Assembly: GCA_942159475.1 (NCBI GenBank)
Contig: OW804098.1
Span: forward strand, 117,515,374 to 117,579,373
Length of the DNA: 64,000 nucleotides
Direction: 5' to 3'
Source: Sthenelais limicola
Lineage: Eukaryota > Annelida > Polychaeta > Phyllodocida > Sigalionidae
Part shown: positions 34,227 through 44,170 of the stretch, piece after piece
How the letters are laid out: each line of letters opens with the position of its first letter
Position numbering within the stretch: position 1 is the first letter of the stretch
The notes under the pieces: model-generated
What the model saw: the letters and a program-made list of their open reading frames with translations, nothing else
Database searches by the model: none
Told to the model about the DNA's origin: nothing
Made by a program: the position numbers and the translations under genes

Positions 34227-37200
34227 TTAAGGGCAAACCTGAGTAAAAATGTAATGTTTCTGAAACTTAGTCCCCCCCGGTTCCGATGCCCCTGATATGT
34301 GTATGTTTGTATTGGTCTCTTTTACACCCTTTAGAAATGCTGTGGCCTCATCCCCGATACTATTGAACCCCAGATCTATGTTAGTTAGTGATGTATTCAC
34401 CCTCAGAGCCTCCCCTATGGCACATGCACCCTCATCCCCTATACTATTGAACCCCAGATGTATGTTAGTTAGTGATGTATTCACCCTCAGTGCCTCCCCT
34501 ATGGCACATGCACCCTCAGCCTTTATTCTATTATCCCCCAGATTTATGTTAGTTAGTGATGTATTCACCCTCAGAGCCTCCCCTATGGCACATGCACCCT
34601 CAGCCCGTATAATATTACTCCCCAGATCTATGTTAGTTAGTGATGTATTCACCCTCAGAGCCTCCCCTATGGCACATGCACCCTCAACCCCTATACCATT
34701 ACCCCCCAGATATATGTTAGTTAGTGATGTATTCACCCTCAGAGCCTCCCCTATGGCACATGCACCCTCATCCCCTATACTATTGTGCTCCAGATCTATG
34801 TTAGTTAGTGATGTATTCACCCTCAGAGCCTCCCCTATGGCACATGCAACCTCATCCCCGATACTATTGAACCCCAGATTTATGTTAGTTAGTGATGTAT
34901 TCACCCTCAGAGCCTCCCCTATGGCACATGCACCCTCAGCCCGTATATTATTACTCCCCAGATCTATGTTAGTTAGTGATGTATTCACCCTCAGAGCCTC
35001 CCCTATGGCACATGCACCCTCAACCCCTATACTATTACCCCCCAGATTTATGTTAGTTAGTGATGTATTCACCCTCAGAGCCTCCCCTATGGCACATGCA
35101 CCCTCATCCCCTATATTATTGTGCTCCAGATCTATGTTAGTTAGTGATGTATTCACCCTCAGAGCCTCCCCTATGGCACATGCACCCTCAGCCCCTATAC
35201 TATTGTACCTCAGATCTATGTTAGTTAGTGATGTAGTCACCCTCAGAGCCTCCCCTATGGCACATGCACCCTCAGCCCCTATACTATTCCTCCCCAGATC
35301 TATGTCAGTTAGTGATGTATTCACCCTCAGTGCCTCCCCTATGGCACATGCACCCTCAACCCCTATACTATTGAACCCCAGATCTATGTTAGTTAGTGAT
35401 GTATTCACCCTCAGTGCCTCCCCTATGGCACATGCACCCTCAGCCCCAATACTATTGAACCCCAGATTTATGTTAGTTAGTGATGTATTCACCCTCAGTC
35501 CTTCAGCTATAGCCCTTGCCCCCTCATCATCTATGCTATCACTGTTAAGTATCAAATGTGTCAGCCCAACCCCAGCTTTACTTATCACAAACATCAAAGC
35601 CTTGACATCCAACACATTTAATGAAGTATGCTCTAAACAGAATTCACCATTACCTCCAATTACATTGCTGACTTGGCTGCTCAGGGAGTCACTCTGAGCT
35701 TCATAGGCCATCTGGCACAATCTCAATATTACATCACTGGACATATCCTCACCTAACATATCATTAAATTTAGTCTGTAGGTATCTAGTGTTCAGACTCG
35801 CCTGAGAACTGAAGACATGTCTTCTTACATTGTCCAGTTCTGTGTCTGAATCAGTATCAAATGCTATCCCATACAAGAATAACTGCAACATGTTCAATCT
35901 ACCTTCCCCAAATATACCATCTAATAGATGTTGTTGTTCTTCACTTGCAGATTGGAGACATTTCATTGCAGCAAAGAATTCTTGGATAGAGAGGTGAGGA
36001 AATTCCAAGATGGATTTCTTAGTTCTTCCCATCACTACTTCTGTAACCTGGACTAGGCCATGCTTCTGTGCAGCCTGCAAATATTTGCTAGATTCTTCTG
36101 AATGAATTTGAGGAATAGCATTAAGATCAAAACATATTTTGGTCAAGCTATTTTCCAGTTTTTCATCGCCAAGAGCTTCATAAGCTATAACAGATAGAAT
36201 CTGAAAGGCCCTATTTAAAGGCATGAGTTCAGAAAAAGTTGCCAGAGCTCGTTTTGGATAGGACATTATTAGGTAAGCTGTCAATCGTGTGTATGTGGCA
36301 ATATCTCTATCTTGCATTGCCTGACGTGCTAAATCTTCACACAAGACTGAAGTGTAATATGTTATTGAACATATTGAGGTCAATATGGGGTTATTTGACA
36401 GTGCCTCATGTACTCTTTTTTGGTCATCTTCGTTGATGTTTTTATCAACATAGGAGTGGATCTCACGTGGGGTGAGCCCCATCACCTCAAGATTTGTATC
36501 TGGGCTCAGTAAACTCAGACCTTCAAATGGCCTGCTTGTGCACACAAGGGTGGCCCTGGGCAGAAGATTCCTGTTTAGAAGGTTCAGAACTAGCTCTAAA
36601 GCAGTTGCCTTGGTGTTTATATCCCTGATCTCCCTGACAGTTCTCAGTCTCTTACCAAGCCCAGTAAGTTCATCCAAGCCATCCAGACAAACCAAAATAT
36701 GCTTTTGCCAATTCTCAATCCAAGCTGTGGGAATATTGAAAGGATAGAGGGAACTTTCTGTCAGCAATTCATATAGCGACAATTTGTCTTCAAACAAAGC
36801 CAATCTTCTGATGGGGATTACAATGACATGTGAGTATGTTGCCAAACATTTCTCCGCCGCCCAACGCCCAGACAGATGCTGCATCATGGTGGTTTTCCCG
36901 ATGCCGCATCTGCCTTGGACGAGGTAAAATTGAGAAGTGTTGGCATCTCTGGCAATCACGTCTTCAATATTGTAATCACTACTGTGCCTGTCTTGCCTGT
37001 GGGTAAGATATTTCTGATAAGCCACAGGGTGGTCCTCACTCAGGTAGGGAATTTTACCTACCTGATCTGTCTGTTTTAGTCTCAACTTTACATAATTCTT
37101 CTCTAAATTAATCACCCTATCTTCCCTGTCAGGAATATGTCCTTTATTCATTATAACATTTCTCAGATCCTGAATTCTACCCTCTATGCATGACATGGCT

Positions 37201-37892
37201 TCTTCTAGAGTTGGATTTCTCTGCATCAATAATTCAAATGTTTCTATATCAATGCCAGCTAGACAGCTTAGAAATCCATCAAACAAAGAGCGATCATTTC
37301 TGGCCAATCTTTTCACTATGATTTGACATAATATTGTTACTTTGGCACGACCTACAGCCAGATCAAGTTGTTCTTGCTCACCTGGTATAACATGGTCCCT
37401 CAATAGTTTTAGCACAGTCTGTATGTCAAGTGACTTCACCATGTGGGGCAGATGTTTGAGGAGGCTGTCCTTCTCCACATCTCCTGGTGGGGTTGACTCA
37501 GTTTGGGAATGAGGCAAGGGTTGTACATGGGGCAAGGGTTGTACATGGGGCAAGGGTTGTACATGGGGCAAGGGTTGTACATGGGGCAAGGGTTGTACAT
37601 GGGGCAAGGGTTGTACATGGGGCAAGGGTTCTACATGGGGCAAGGGTTGTACATGGGGCAAGGGTTGTACATGGGGCAAGGGTTCTACATGGGGCAAGGG
37701 TTCTACATCAGCCAAGGGTTCTACATCAGCCAAGGGTTCTACATCTGAGGATGGGTTGTATGATGGAGAGAAATGTTCACGGCCTTTATATTGGTAAGAT
37801 TCAGACCCTTCATCATTCCTACATCTTTGTGTAGGACGCCTTGTATAGCGATACCGACGACCCTCTGCTCTTCTTGATAAGCAAGATCCCAT
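34227..37892 (-). CDS. NLR-B: acylation-motif NACHT-LRR receptor
   Basis: A complete 1221-residue intronless frame on the minus strand. It starts MGSCLSRR: Gly2 and Ser6 fit N-myristoylation and Cys4 fits palmitoylation, suggesting membrane anchoring, which is uncommon for NLRs. Residues 50-128 are 13 copies of a hexapeptide (VEPLPH/VQPLPH). A helical death-fold-like region spans about 140-250. NACHT has an intact P-loop GRCGIGKTT (K333) and Walker B LDGLDEL (D404, D407, E408), followed by LVCTSRPFEGL and LEFPHLSIQEFFAAMK. From about 770 to 1200 there are about 15 RI-type 28-residue LRRs, consensus LRVNTSLTNIDLGFNSIGDE followed by GACAIGEA. It is clearly a paralogue of NLR-A. The family acts as intracellular immune or damage sensors; this copy looks competent to bind and hydrolyse ATP. 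The ligand is unknown. Confidence 0.92.
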   Translation of the reverse strand: MGSCLSRRAEGRRYRYTRRPTQRCRNDEGSESYQYKGREHFSPSYNPSSDVEPLADVEPLADVEPLPHVEPLPHVQPLPHVQPLPHVEPLPHVQPLPHVQPLPHVQPLPHVQPLPHVQPLPHVQPLPHSQTESTPPGDVEKDSLLKHLPHMVKSLDIQTVLKLLRDHVIPGEQEQLDLAVGRAKVTILCQIIVKRLARNDRSLFDGFLSCLAGIDIETFELLMQRNPTLEEAMSCIEGRIQDLRNVIMNKGHIPDREDRVINLEKNYVKLRLKQTDQVGKIPYLSEDHPVAYQKYLTHRQDRHSSDYNIEDVIARDANTSQFYLVQGRCGIGKTTMMQHLSGRWAAEKCLATYSHVIVIPIRRLALFEDKLSLYELLTESSLYPFNIPTAWIENWQKHILVCLDGLDELTGLGKRLRTVREIRDINTKATALELVLNLLNRNLLPRATLVCTSRPFEGLSLLSPDTNLEVMGLTPREIHSYVDKNINEDDQKRVHEALSNNPILTSICSITYYTSVLCEDLARQAMQDRDIATYTRLTAYLIMSYPKRALATFSELMPLNRAFQILSVIAYEALGDEKLENSLTKICFDLNAIPQIHSEESSKYLQAAQKHGLVQVTEVVMGRTKKSILEFPHLSIQEFFAAMKCLQSASEEQQHLLDGIFGEGRLNMLQLFLYGIAFDTDSDTELDNVRRHVFSSQASLNTRYLQTKFNDMLGEDMSSDVILRLCQMAYEAQSDSLSSQVSNVIGGNGEFCLEHTSLNVLDVKALMFVISKAGVGLTHLILNSDSIDDEGARAIAEGLRVNTSLTNINLGFNSIGAEGACAIGEALRVNTSLTNIDLGFNSIGVEGACAIGEALRVNTSLTDIDLGRNSIGAEGACAIGEALRVTTSLTNIDLRYNSIGAEGACAIGEALRVNTSLTNIDLEHNNIGDEGACAIGEALRVNTSLTNINLGGNSIGVEGACAIGEALRVNTSLTNIDLGSNNIRAEGACAIGEALRVNTSLTNINLGFNSIGDEVACAIGEALRVNTSLTNIDLEHNSIGDEGACAIGEALRVNTSLTNIYLGGNGIGVEGACAIGEALRVNTSLTNIDLGSNIIRAEGACAIGEALRVNTSLTNINLGDNRIKAEGACAIGEALRVNTSLTNIHLGFNSIGDEGACAIGEALRVNTSLTNIDLGFNSIGDEATAFLKGVKETNTNIHISGASEPGGTKFQKHYIFTQVCP
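34318..35560 (-). repeat. 84-bp LRR-coding tandem repeat of NLR-B with a 336-bp block duplication
   Basis: About 14 regular units of 84 bp plus an irregular first one. Units with the same signature residues recur every four units: the LEHN, LGGN, LGSN series appears twice, 336 bp apart (for example gtgctccag at 34786 and 35122). Confidence 0.9.
37513..37746 (-). repeat. 18-bp coding minisatellite, 13 units
   Basis: The unit gcaagggttgtacatggg on the plus strand is repeated 13 times without changing frame, encoding the V(E/Q)PL(P/A)(H/D) linker of NLR-B. The three terminal units nearest the start codon are the diverged ones (tcagcc in place of tggggc). Confidence 0.92.
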
Positions 37893-38230
37893 TTTAACTT
37901 TTTACCTTTTAGTCACTATGTCCTGTTTTTAACAATAAAATCTATAGGAAATTACACAATATAAACCAGGTATTATGTGCAATCATAACAAAAGATTGCA
38001 ATAGTCTGCAAGAAGTTCAGATGTTGGTCTTGTAACAACGTTGTCTCTCACTGAATGTGGAAACGTGGTCTACATTAAAGTCAAGGACAGGAACTCTCCC
38101 TCAGGGCAACGTTAAGTTTTAGCAAATATAGAAAGTGTCACATGGACAATCTTAGAACAAGATGACAAATTTAATGAAATTCTCAGGATCATTTTCTACT
38201 GTAGGTTAAATAGAAAGGATACACTGTGGG
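37893..38230. other. NLR-B upstream region
   Basis: About 340 bp between the NLR-B start codon and the 11-bp minisatellite. It should hold the promoter or 5' UTR. No convincing TATA or other element is identified. Confidence 0.4.
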
Positions 38231-39126
38231 AGAGTGGTGCCCGAGTGGTGCCGAGTGGTGCCCGAGTGGTGCCCGTGTGGTGCCCGTGTGGTGCCCGAGT
38301 GGTGCCCGTGTGGTGCCCGAGTGGTGCCCGAGTGGTGCCCGAGTGGTGCCCGAGTGGTGCCCGAGTGGTGCCCGAGTGGTGCCCGTGTGGTGCCCGAGAG
38401 GTGCCCGAGTGGTGCCCGAGTGGTGCCCGGGTGGTGCCCGTGTGGTGCCTGGGTGGTGCCCGGGTGGTGCCCGAGTGGTGGCCGAGTGGTGGCCGAGTGG
38501 TGGCCGAGTGGTGGCCGAGTGGTGGCCGAGTGGTGCCCGAGTGGTGCCCGAGTGGTGCCCGAGTGGTGCCCGTGTGGTGCCCGAGTGGTGCCCGAGTGGT
38601 GCCCGAGTGGTGCCCGAGTGGTGCCCGAGTGGTGCCCGAGTGGTGCCGGTGTGGTGCCGGTGTGGTGCCCGAGTGGTGCCCGTGTGGTGCCCGTGTGGTG
38701 CCCGAGTGGTGCCCGTGTGGTGCCCGTGTGGTGCCCGTGTGGTGCCCGAGTGGTGCCCGAGTGGTGCCGGTGTGGTGCCGGTGTGGTGCCGGTGTGGTGC
38801 CGGTGTGGTGCCCGAGTGGTGCCCGTGTGGTGCCCGAGTGGTGCCCGAGTGGTGCCCGAGTGGTGCCCGAGTGGTGCCGGTGTGGTGCCGGTGTGGTGCC
38901 CGAGTGGTGCCCGTGTGGTGCCCGTGTGGTGCCCGAGTGGTGCCCGTGTGGTGCCCGTGTGGTGCCCAAGTGGTGCCCGAGTGGTGCCCGAGTGGTGCCC
39001 GAGTGGTGCCGGTGTGGTGCCGGTGTGGTGCCGGTGTGGTGCCGGTGTGGTGCCCGAGTGGTGCCGGTGTGGTGCCGGTGTGGTGCCCGAGTGGTGCCCG
39101 AGTGGTGCCCGTGTGGTGCCCGCGTG
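38231..39126. repeat. 11-bp GC-rich minisatellite, about 80 units
   Basis: The unit is (a/t)gtggtgcc(c/g)g plus one base, with two dimorphic positions (a or t first; c or g near the end; a run of gcc variants at 38476-38530). A patterned stretch of about 230 bp (21 units) recurs at 38640-38760 and 38872-38972. Since 11 is not divisible by three, every frame reads the same peptide cycle and stays open on both strands. None of these open frames is a gene. Confidence 0.95.
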
Positions 39127-39525
39127 GAGTCCACAATCCTGTGCCCAGTATGCTTGCTGCTGTATGAACTGGTGGCAGGGCAAACAATACAGGGTCTCAG
39201 CGGGCCTTGGTGAGCTGGAAAATCATTATTTCTTTTTTAAAGTTTCATTTCCCCACGATTTCACGATTATGATATATTTCATGTCGAGAAACTAGGCAAC
39301 AGTTTGATTGATACACTTTATATGAACACAGAAACTGAACATCCATTTAACTTATACATATCACTTAAACAACGCCATTGGCGATACCTACATAAACCCT
39401 TTTTTTATTTTTTGTGGCGGAACTAAAAAGAGTGTACAGAAGCGTTACAAAATAGAAACCTTGAGTTTAGAAAAATAAATTATAGACATTTTGGTCGAAG
39501 GGCCTGGAAAATCATGACATAATAT
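39127..39525. other. Intergenic, nothing recognised
   Basis: Short single-copy-looking AT-rich stretch between the minisatellite and MITE A5. Confidence 0.45.
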
Positions 39526-39794
39526 CTGTTCCAGCGAAATTAGTCACAAGTCGCACAAAATGACATTTGAAAAAAAAAGTTTGCAATATTCTTGGGTAGA
39601 GTAATTAATATACTTCATACGAAAACACAAATATATTTATTACAATGTCCTGAAATTTGGTGCATGGATTCATGGGACTTAAAGGGCTAAACCCCTTAAG
39701 ATCACAACATTTCAATAAAGAGATCTTGTAAAAAAAAACACCTTGAAAAGTCATATTTTGCGACTTGTGACTCATTTCCCTAAAACACATCACA
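39526..39794 (-). mobile_element. MITE family A, diverged short copy A5
   Basis: Left end ctgttccagcgaaattagtc is degraded; right end gcgacttgtgactcatttcc with acacatcaca is clear. Internal deletion to about 270 bp. Confidence 0.72.
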
Positions 39795-40231
39795 ATTATG
39801 AAACAACATAATTAAAGTTTAACATATTCTCAACAACCTTAGTGAAATCTAAGGAGAAGATGGTGGAAAGATGCATGTGTAAAATCATTGCCCTTTTTGA
39901 CATATGAATATATAACTATCTCAATTTCTTTTAGAAACAATGCCAGGAATTGGTCGAGGGCATTGCAGGTCTCTCCCGCCTGAACATAACATTCTGAATA
40001 ATGGTACTGTCAGACATGGATATTATATTATTATGTAATGATTATTAATTATTAATGTTAATGATGTTGATAAACAAAGCATGTAAGATGTTAATTATAT
40101 TATGTAAGGTACCATCATGGAGTGACGCCATATGTTAAAATCGAAGTTATTTATGGACAGTGGGGACCCAGCAGGGGGTCCTCATTTGCATAAGTGAGTA
40201 GCGTCACTCCTGAGGGGTTGAGTATAACATA

Positions 40232-40628
40232 TGTGATGTGTTTCAGGAAAATGAGTCATAAGTCGCAAAATTGATATTTTTCAAAGTGTATTTTTCACAA
40301 GATCACATTATTTGAATGTTCTGATTTTTGGAGAGTTTCTCACTTATAGTTCTGTTAATCGATGTCTCAAATTTCAGGACAATCTATGTAATAATATTAC
40401 ATAGATATATTATATCCTCTCGTTTTAAAGGTCCTCATATGGACTACATTTAGTTAATTTACTGTTAAGTGACCCCAGAAATATCAAACTAAAAATCTAG
40501 AAATACTTAATATGTTATTAGACTGTTTACTATTATTGAAATCCGCTTGATGTCATCTGTTCAAATATAATGACATCTCAAAATCTATTTTTTCCGATTT
40601 ATGACTCATTTTCCTGAAACGGATCACA
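40232..40628 (+). mobile_element. MITE family A, copy A6
   Basis: Nearly full length, flanked by TA on the left and CA on the right. It contains a small local duplication (tatgtaataatattacatagatatat) near 40385. Confidence 0.82.
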
Positions 40629-40796
40629 CATGTGAATGTTCTCGCCAAGGCCTCCTCGGTGAGGGTTAATAAACCAATGCAGCAGGACCTCTGACCTGAC
40701 TCACGCTTATCCAGACCTCACAGTACGGTTTTCTCCAAGAAATGCCTACATTAACTAAACTGATCTAATAATCAACTCAAATCAATTCGGGGATCA

Positions 40797-40850
40797 ATTG
40801 TGATGTATTACAATGTGTTAAATGAGTCACAAGTCGCAAATAAAATGGAT
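40797..40850 (+). mobile_element. MITE family A, end fragment A7
   Basis: Only the left terminus remains: ttgtgatgtattacaatgtg and then gagtcacaagtcgcaaat. Confidence 0.5.
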
Positions 40851-40877
40851 TTATAAGGGTCCTCGGATATGGTATAT

Positions 40878-41112
40878 GGGTCAGATTTTTAGAAAACGTA
40901 CAATTTGTCTTCACCAATCCTCTCAATTAACCAACATTTAAGACGAAAATCAGGTTCAAAATACAGTTCAACATAACCAGACAGGTTTATTGAATGAATA
41001 TAATACAGAATATACTCAGATATACCTAGTATTTATCATTTTTCACTCTAATTTAGCAGAATTTGATCGTTGTGTAGAACTGTAGATTGTGCATTTTCTG
41101 AAAATCTAACCC
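40878..41112 (-). mobile_element. MITE family C, copy C3
   Basis: About 235 bp from gggtcagatttttagaaaac to aaaatctaaccc, in inverted orientation relative to C1. It has diverged terminal repeats. Confidence 0.7.
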
Positions 41113-41360
41113 ATATATTATGGAACATATAGAGTGTTTAATGAAGCCTCCAGGTGGCGCCACTAGACACTGCCTATCGCTGCCCACACATTCAGGCAGT
41201 CCTTGTCCAGCTGTTGTGCTGACCGGAGGTCTGATATCGCTGGACTTAAATTCTCTTTTTTTCTTGAACAAATCAGATCCAGCGGATTACAATGATGGTA
41301 AACAGTAGGACATGATATGTCTATATTTTAAGTTTGATTATTTTAGTTTTGAAAAAAAAA

Positions 41361-41410
41361 CACCACTGAAGAAGGAGACAACGCATCTCCGAAACATGTA
41401 TGGTCGTGAA
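41361..41410 (+). ncRNA. Hammerhead-ribozyme-like motif (weak)
   Basis: CTGAAGA at 41366-41372 fits the CUGANGA core. A 5-bp stem II follows (GGAGA 41374-41378, TCTCC 41386-41390), then GAAA at 41391-41394, a possible tiny stem III (CAT/ATG, 41395-41402) and a GTC cleavage-type triplet at 41403-41405. The order fits a type I hammerhead with a minimal stem III, as in Penelope-like elements. Stem I does not pair directly next to the core, so activity is doubtful. Confidence 0.25.
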
Positions 41411-41580
41411 TGAATAAACAACAACAAAAAAACTTTATCGCTCAGTGTCTTATTGGGTATTGTGTCTTTCTTATACCATCTTGAAAAAAAAATGTTTGCA
41501 ATAATCTGGGCGAACCTTCATTACTTAAGTAGTTAAATATGCCTCAAAAAGTGACCTTCGAAATGAATATATATATATAT

Positions 41581-41609
41581 TTGTGATGTGTTCCAGGAAA
41601 ATGAGTCGA
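41581..41609 (+). mobile_element. MITE family A, end fragment A8
   Basis: Left terminus only (tgtgatgtgttccaggaaaa and then tgagtcgac). The rest of the element is absent. Confidence 0.55.
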
Positions 41610-42042
41610 CTCTATAGGGTGGATCCGAGGACCAAGATCTCAAATGCCCCATGCGATTTTGCTCGGCGATTTTGCTGTAATTGCTGCATTACTCCCTATA
41701 CCTCACACTACAACATTTGGGTAGTGTTTCAGTGAATGGGGCTCTTGAAGTTTCACTCTACTCACTGGGTTAATAAATTGGTAAGAGAAACTGCCTTATA
41801 TCAATTCAATGTGAACAGATGTTCTTGATATTGACATTCATAATGATTCATAATAATTCATGAATCCTATTTGAAGTTTTACATCAATACCAACAAATTC
41901 TGAGACAGGAATTATTCAAATTCAATGTTGCCTGTCTAGTCCCTCATAGAGAGCCTCACGCTCCACACATGTTTGTGGTTGAGACCGGGCGACGGGAGGC
42001 GGTCCCCTAGCTGCTACCATAGACTCATCAACCAACACCATT

Positions 42043-42277
42043 GGGTCAGATTTTCAGAAAATGTACAATTGGCAGCTCTACATGTTTAGTAATTTCTGCT
42101 AAATTCTGCTAAAAAATGATAAATTTTGAGTATATCTGAGTATATTTGGTATCGCACTGATTTAAAGTATCAGCTCTGTTATGTTGAACTGCATTTTGAA
42201 GCTCATTTTTGTCTTAAATATGGGTTATTTGAGAGGATTGGTGAAGGCGAATTGTACATTTTCTGAAAACCTGATCC
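42043..42277 (+). mobile_element. MITE family C, copy C4
   Basis: Full-length 235-bp copy, the best preserved of the family, from gggtcagattttcagaaaat to ttctgaaaacctgatcc. Confidence 0.77.
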
Positions 42278-42304
42278 AATTTTGTTGTCAAAAATCGGAT
42301 CCGG

Positions 42305-42890
42305 CCTAGGGCAAGTCACAAGTCGCAGAATTGATATTTTTCAAAGTGTGTTTTTCACAAGATCCCTTTATTGAAATGTTCTGAGTTCCGGAGGGTTTAG
42401 CACTTATAGTCATATAAATCCATGGAACAAAGTTTGGGACATTGTGTTAAATATATCCTTGCGTTTTGAAGGCCTTCGTATGGAGTATATTGGTTATTGT
42501 TATAGCCATACTTTGCGACTTATGACTCATATTTATCCATATTTCCTTACAAAATGTCACCATATGAAATACTTGATAGTCGTAGGTCCATCTGACATAC
42601 CTTATTACTCTTTTCTCATATTTATATAACCCTAAGCCTAAGTCGATTGCAGTAAAAAGGCAATCAAAATTAAAGGTAACTGTCGATAGAAATGGAATTA
42701 GCTTTTCATATAGACATGTCGACCCTTTTGTCTCTTCATATTGTATTTTTGAGTTACTGGACAAATAAAAGATTATCTTAGAAATTATCTTATTTTACTG
42801 GTAATAACCCATCCAGAAACATTGCAATTTTTCTTTCTCCAAAAATTAAAATATCAAACTTAAAGTATAGAAGTACTTATTAGGGGGTCT
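42305..42890 (+). mobile_element. MITE family A, rearranged copy A9
   Basis: Family-A interior is recognisable at about 42305-42530 and again at 42780-42885, in an order that implies an insertion or rearrangement between them. The extreme termini are missing. Confidence 0.55.
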
Positions 42891-42900
42891 GACTAAAAGA

Positions 42901-42962
42901 CGCACAGCACCGAAAACCCGCACAGCACCCGCACAGCACCCGCACAGCACCCGCACAGCACC
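42901..42962. repeat. 11-bp minisatellite (CGCACAGCACC)
   Basis: About five copies of cgcacagcacc, the first interrupted by gaaaac. Same length as, but unrelated in sequence to, the 38-kb minisatellite. Confidence 0.85.
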
Positions 42963-43616
42963 GCCGCTACTTGTGCACTAATATTAGACGCACCACTTTG
43001 CCCATTTGTACATGAAATATTCTTCTGATCACCATGATATTTAAGGATACCAATTATTGAATACGGATCCCAAAAGGCCATAAATATGGGTTTTATAGCT
43101 GGAATAGTTTTACGGTAAATAGCTGTCGAAGTTTGTGTTACTTAGATTAAATTACTGTCATTAAATTCCATGAGGATCGGTAGTGCTAAGCTCCAAATCC
43201 AAACACTAGCGACTATATACAAGTCATATATCATGATATTTTGTAATATTTGTGGAAACTACTGGTGGTTTATTTTGAATTTATGCTTGCGAGAGAGAAT
43301 GGGCAACTTTATTAAATACTCAATAAAAGGAAGATCAACGCAAATTAATGTCTTATAACATATATGAGTAATTCTCCCAAATGGGCTGCATTTAATTGAT
43401 TTCTGGAGGCTATTTTTTTTAGAAAAAATAAAATTCGTCAAATCTCTACGATCTTTGGCGTACGTATAGCAGGAAATATCAGCATTATGCAGACGAAGTT
43501 TGGGATGGATGGGGCAAATATTTCGATTCCTACACCTATGCTTCAGAAACCTCAATTTTCCCTATTTTTTTGCCTTATTTCGGCTATATTATACTGTATA
43601 TATGAAGTAGGCCTGC
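42963..43616. other. Intergenic, nothing recognised
   Basis: AT-rich, with only short open frames without motifs. Confidence 0.45.
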
Positions 43617-43839
43617 CTCAGATCTTCAGAAAATGTACAATTCGCCATCACCAATCCTCTCAAATAACCCACATTCAAGACAGAAATGTGCTTCAAAATG
43701 CAGTTTAACATAACAGAACTGATACTTTAAATCAATCTGATACCAAATATACTCAGATATACCCAGTATTCTTCATTTTCCAGCCTTATTTAGCAGAATT
43801 TACTGAATGTGTAGAGCTGCCAATTGTACATTTTCTGAC
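43617..43839 (-). mobile_element. MITE family C, copy C5
   Basis: Inverted relative to C1: cctcagatcttcagaaaatg at the left and gccaattgtacattttctga at the right. The outermost bases have diverged. Confidence 0.7.
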
Positions 43840-44170
43840 GTGTGTACTTACCGAGTGCCCAACGCCCCCCGTATACGTGTACGTATGGCCCCCGTATGGC
43901 CCTCAGCCTGCTGCCCCAGGCCTACTGTGTGTACGTATGGCCCTCAGGCTGTCGCCGCTGTGTGTACGGTACGTATGGGCGCCCACTTGTACGTTTGGTG
44001 CGGCTGCAGGCGCGTGTGGTGGTGTGTGGTGGCGTGTGACTGGTGCTGGGCCGTGATGCGTGCACTCCTGATATATGCTGGGTGGTGGCGGTGGTGGTGG
44101 AGGTGGTGGTGGTGGTGGAGGTGGCGGTGGTGGTGGTGGTGGTAGTGGACGTGACCACAGCAACGTACAA
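43840..44170. repeat. GC-rich stretch with tgtacgtatggcc repeats and a (GGT)n run
   Basis: Irregular repeats containing gtacgtatggcc (43860-43995) are followed by GGT-type repeats at about 44074-44152. No gene. Confidence 0.7.

Noticed and set aside
34297..35697. 466-codon open frame opposite the NLR-B LRRs
   Set aside because: Antisense shadow of an 84-bp (multiple of three) repeat; no known motif.
37436..37834. Alternative frames across the 18-bp repeat encoding repeated MYNPCP or MGQGLY peptides
   Set aside because: Shadows of the NLR-B hexapeptide repeat.
38189..39295. Six overlapping open frames of more than 300 codons
   Set aside because: An 11-bp repeat gives the same peptide cycle in every frame on both strands; no start context or domain.
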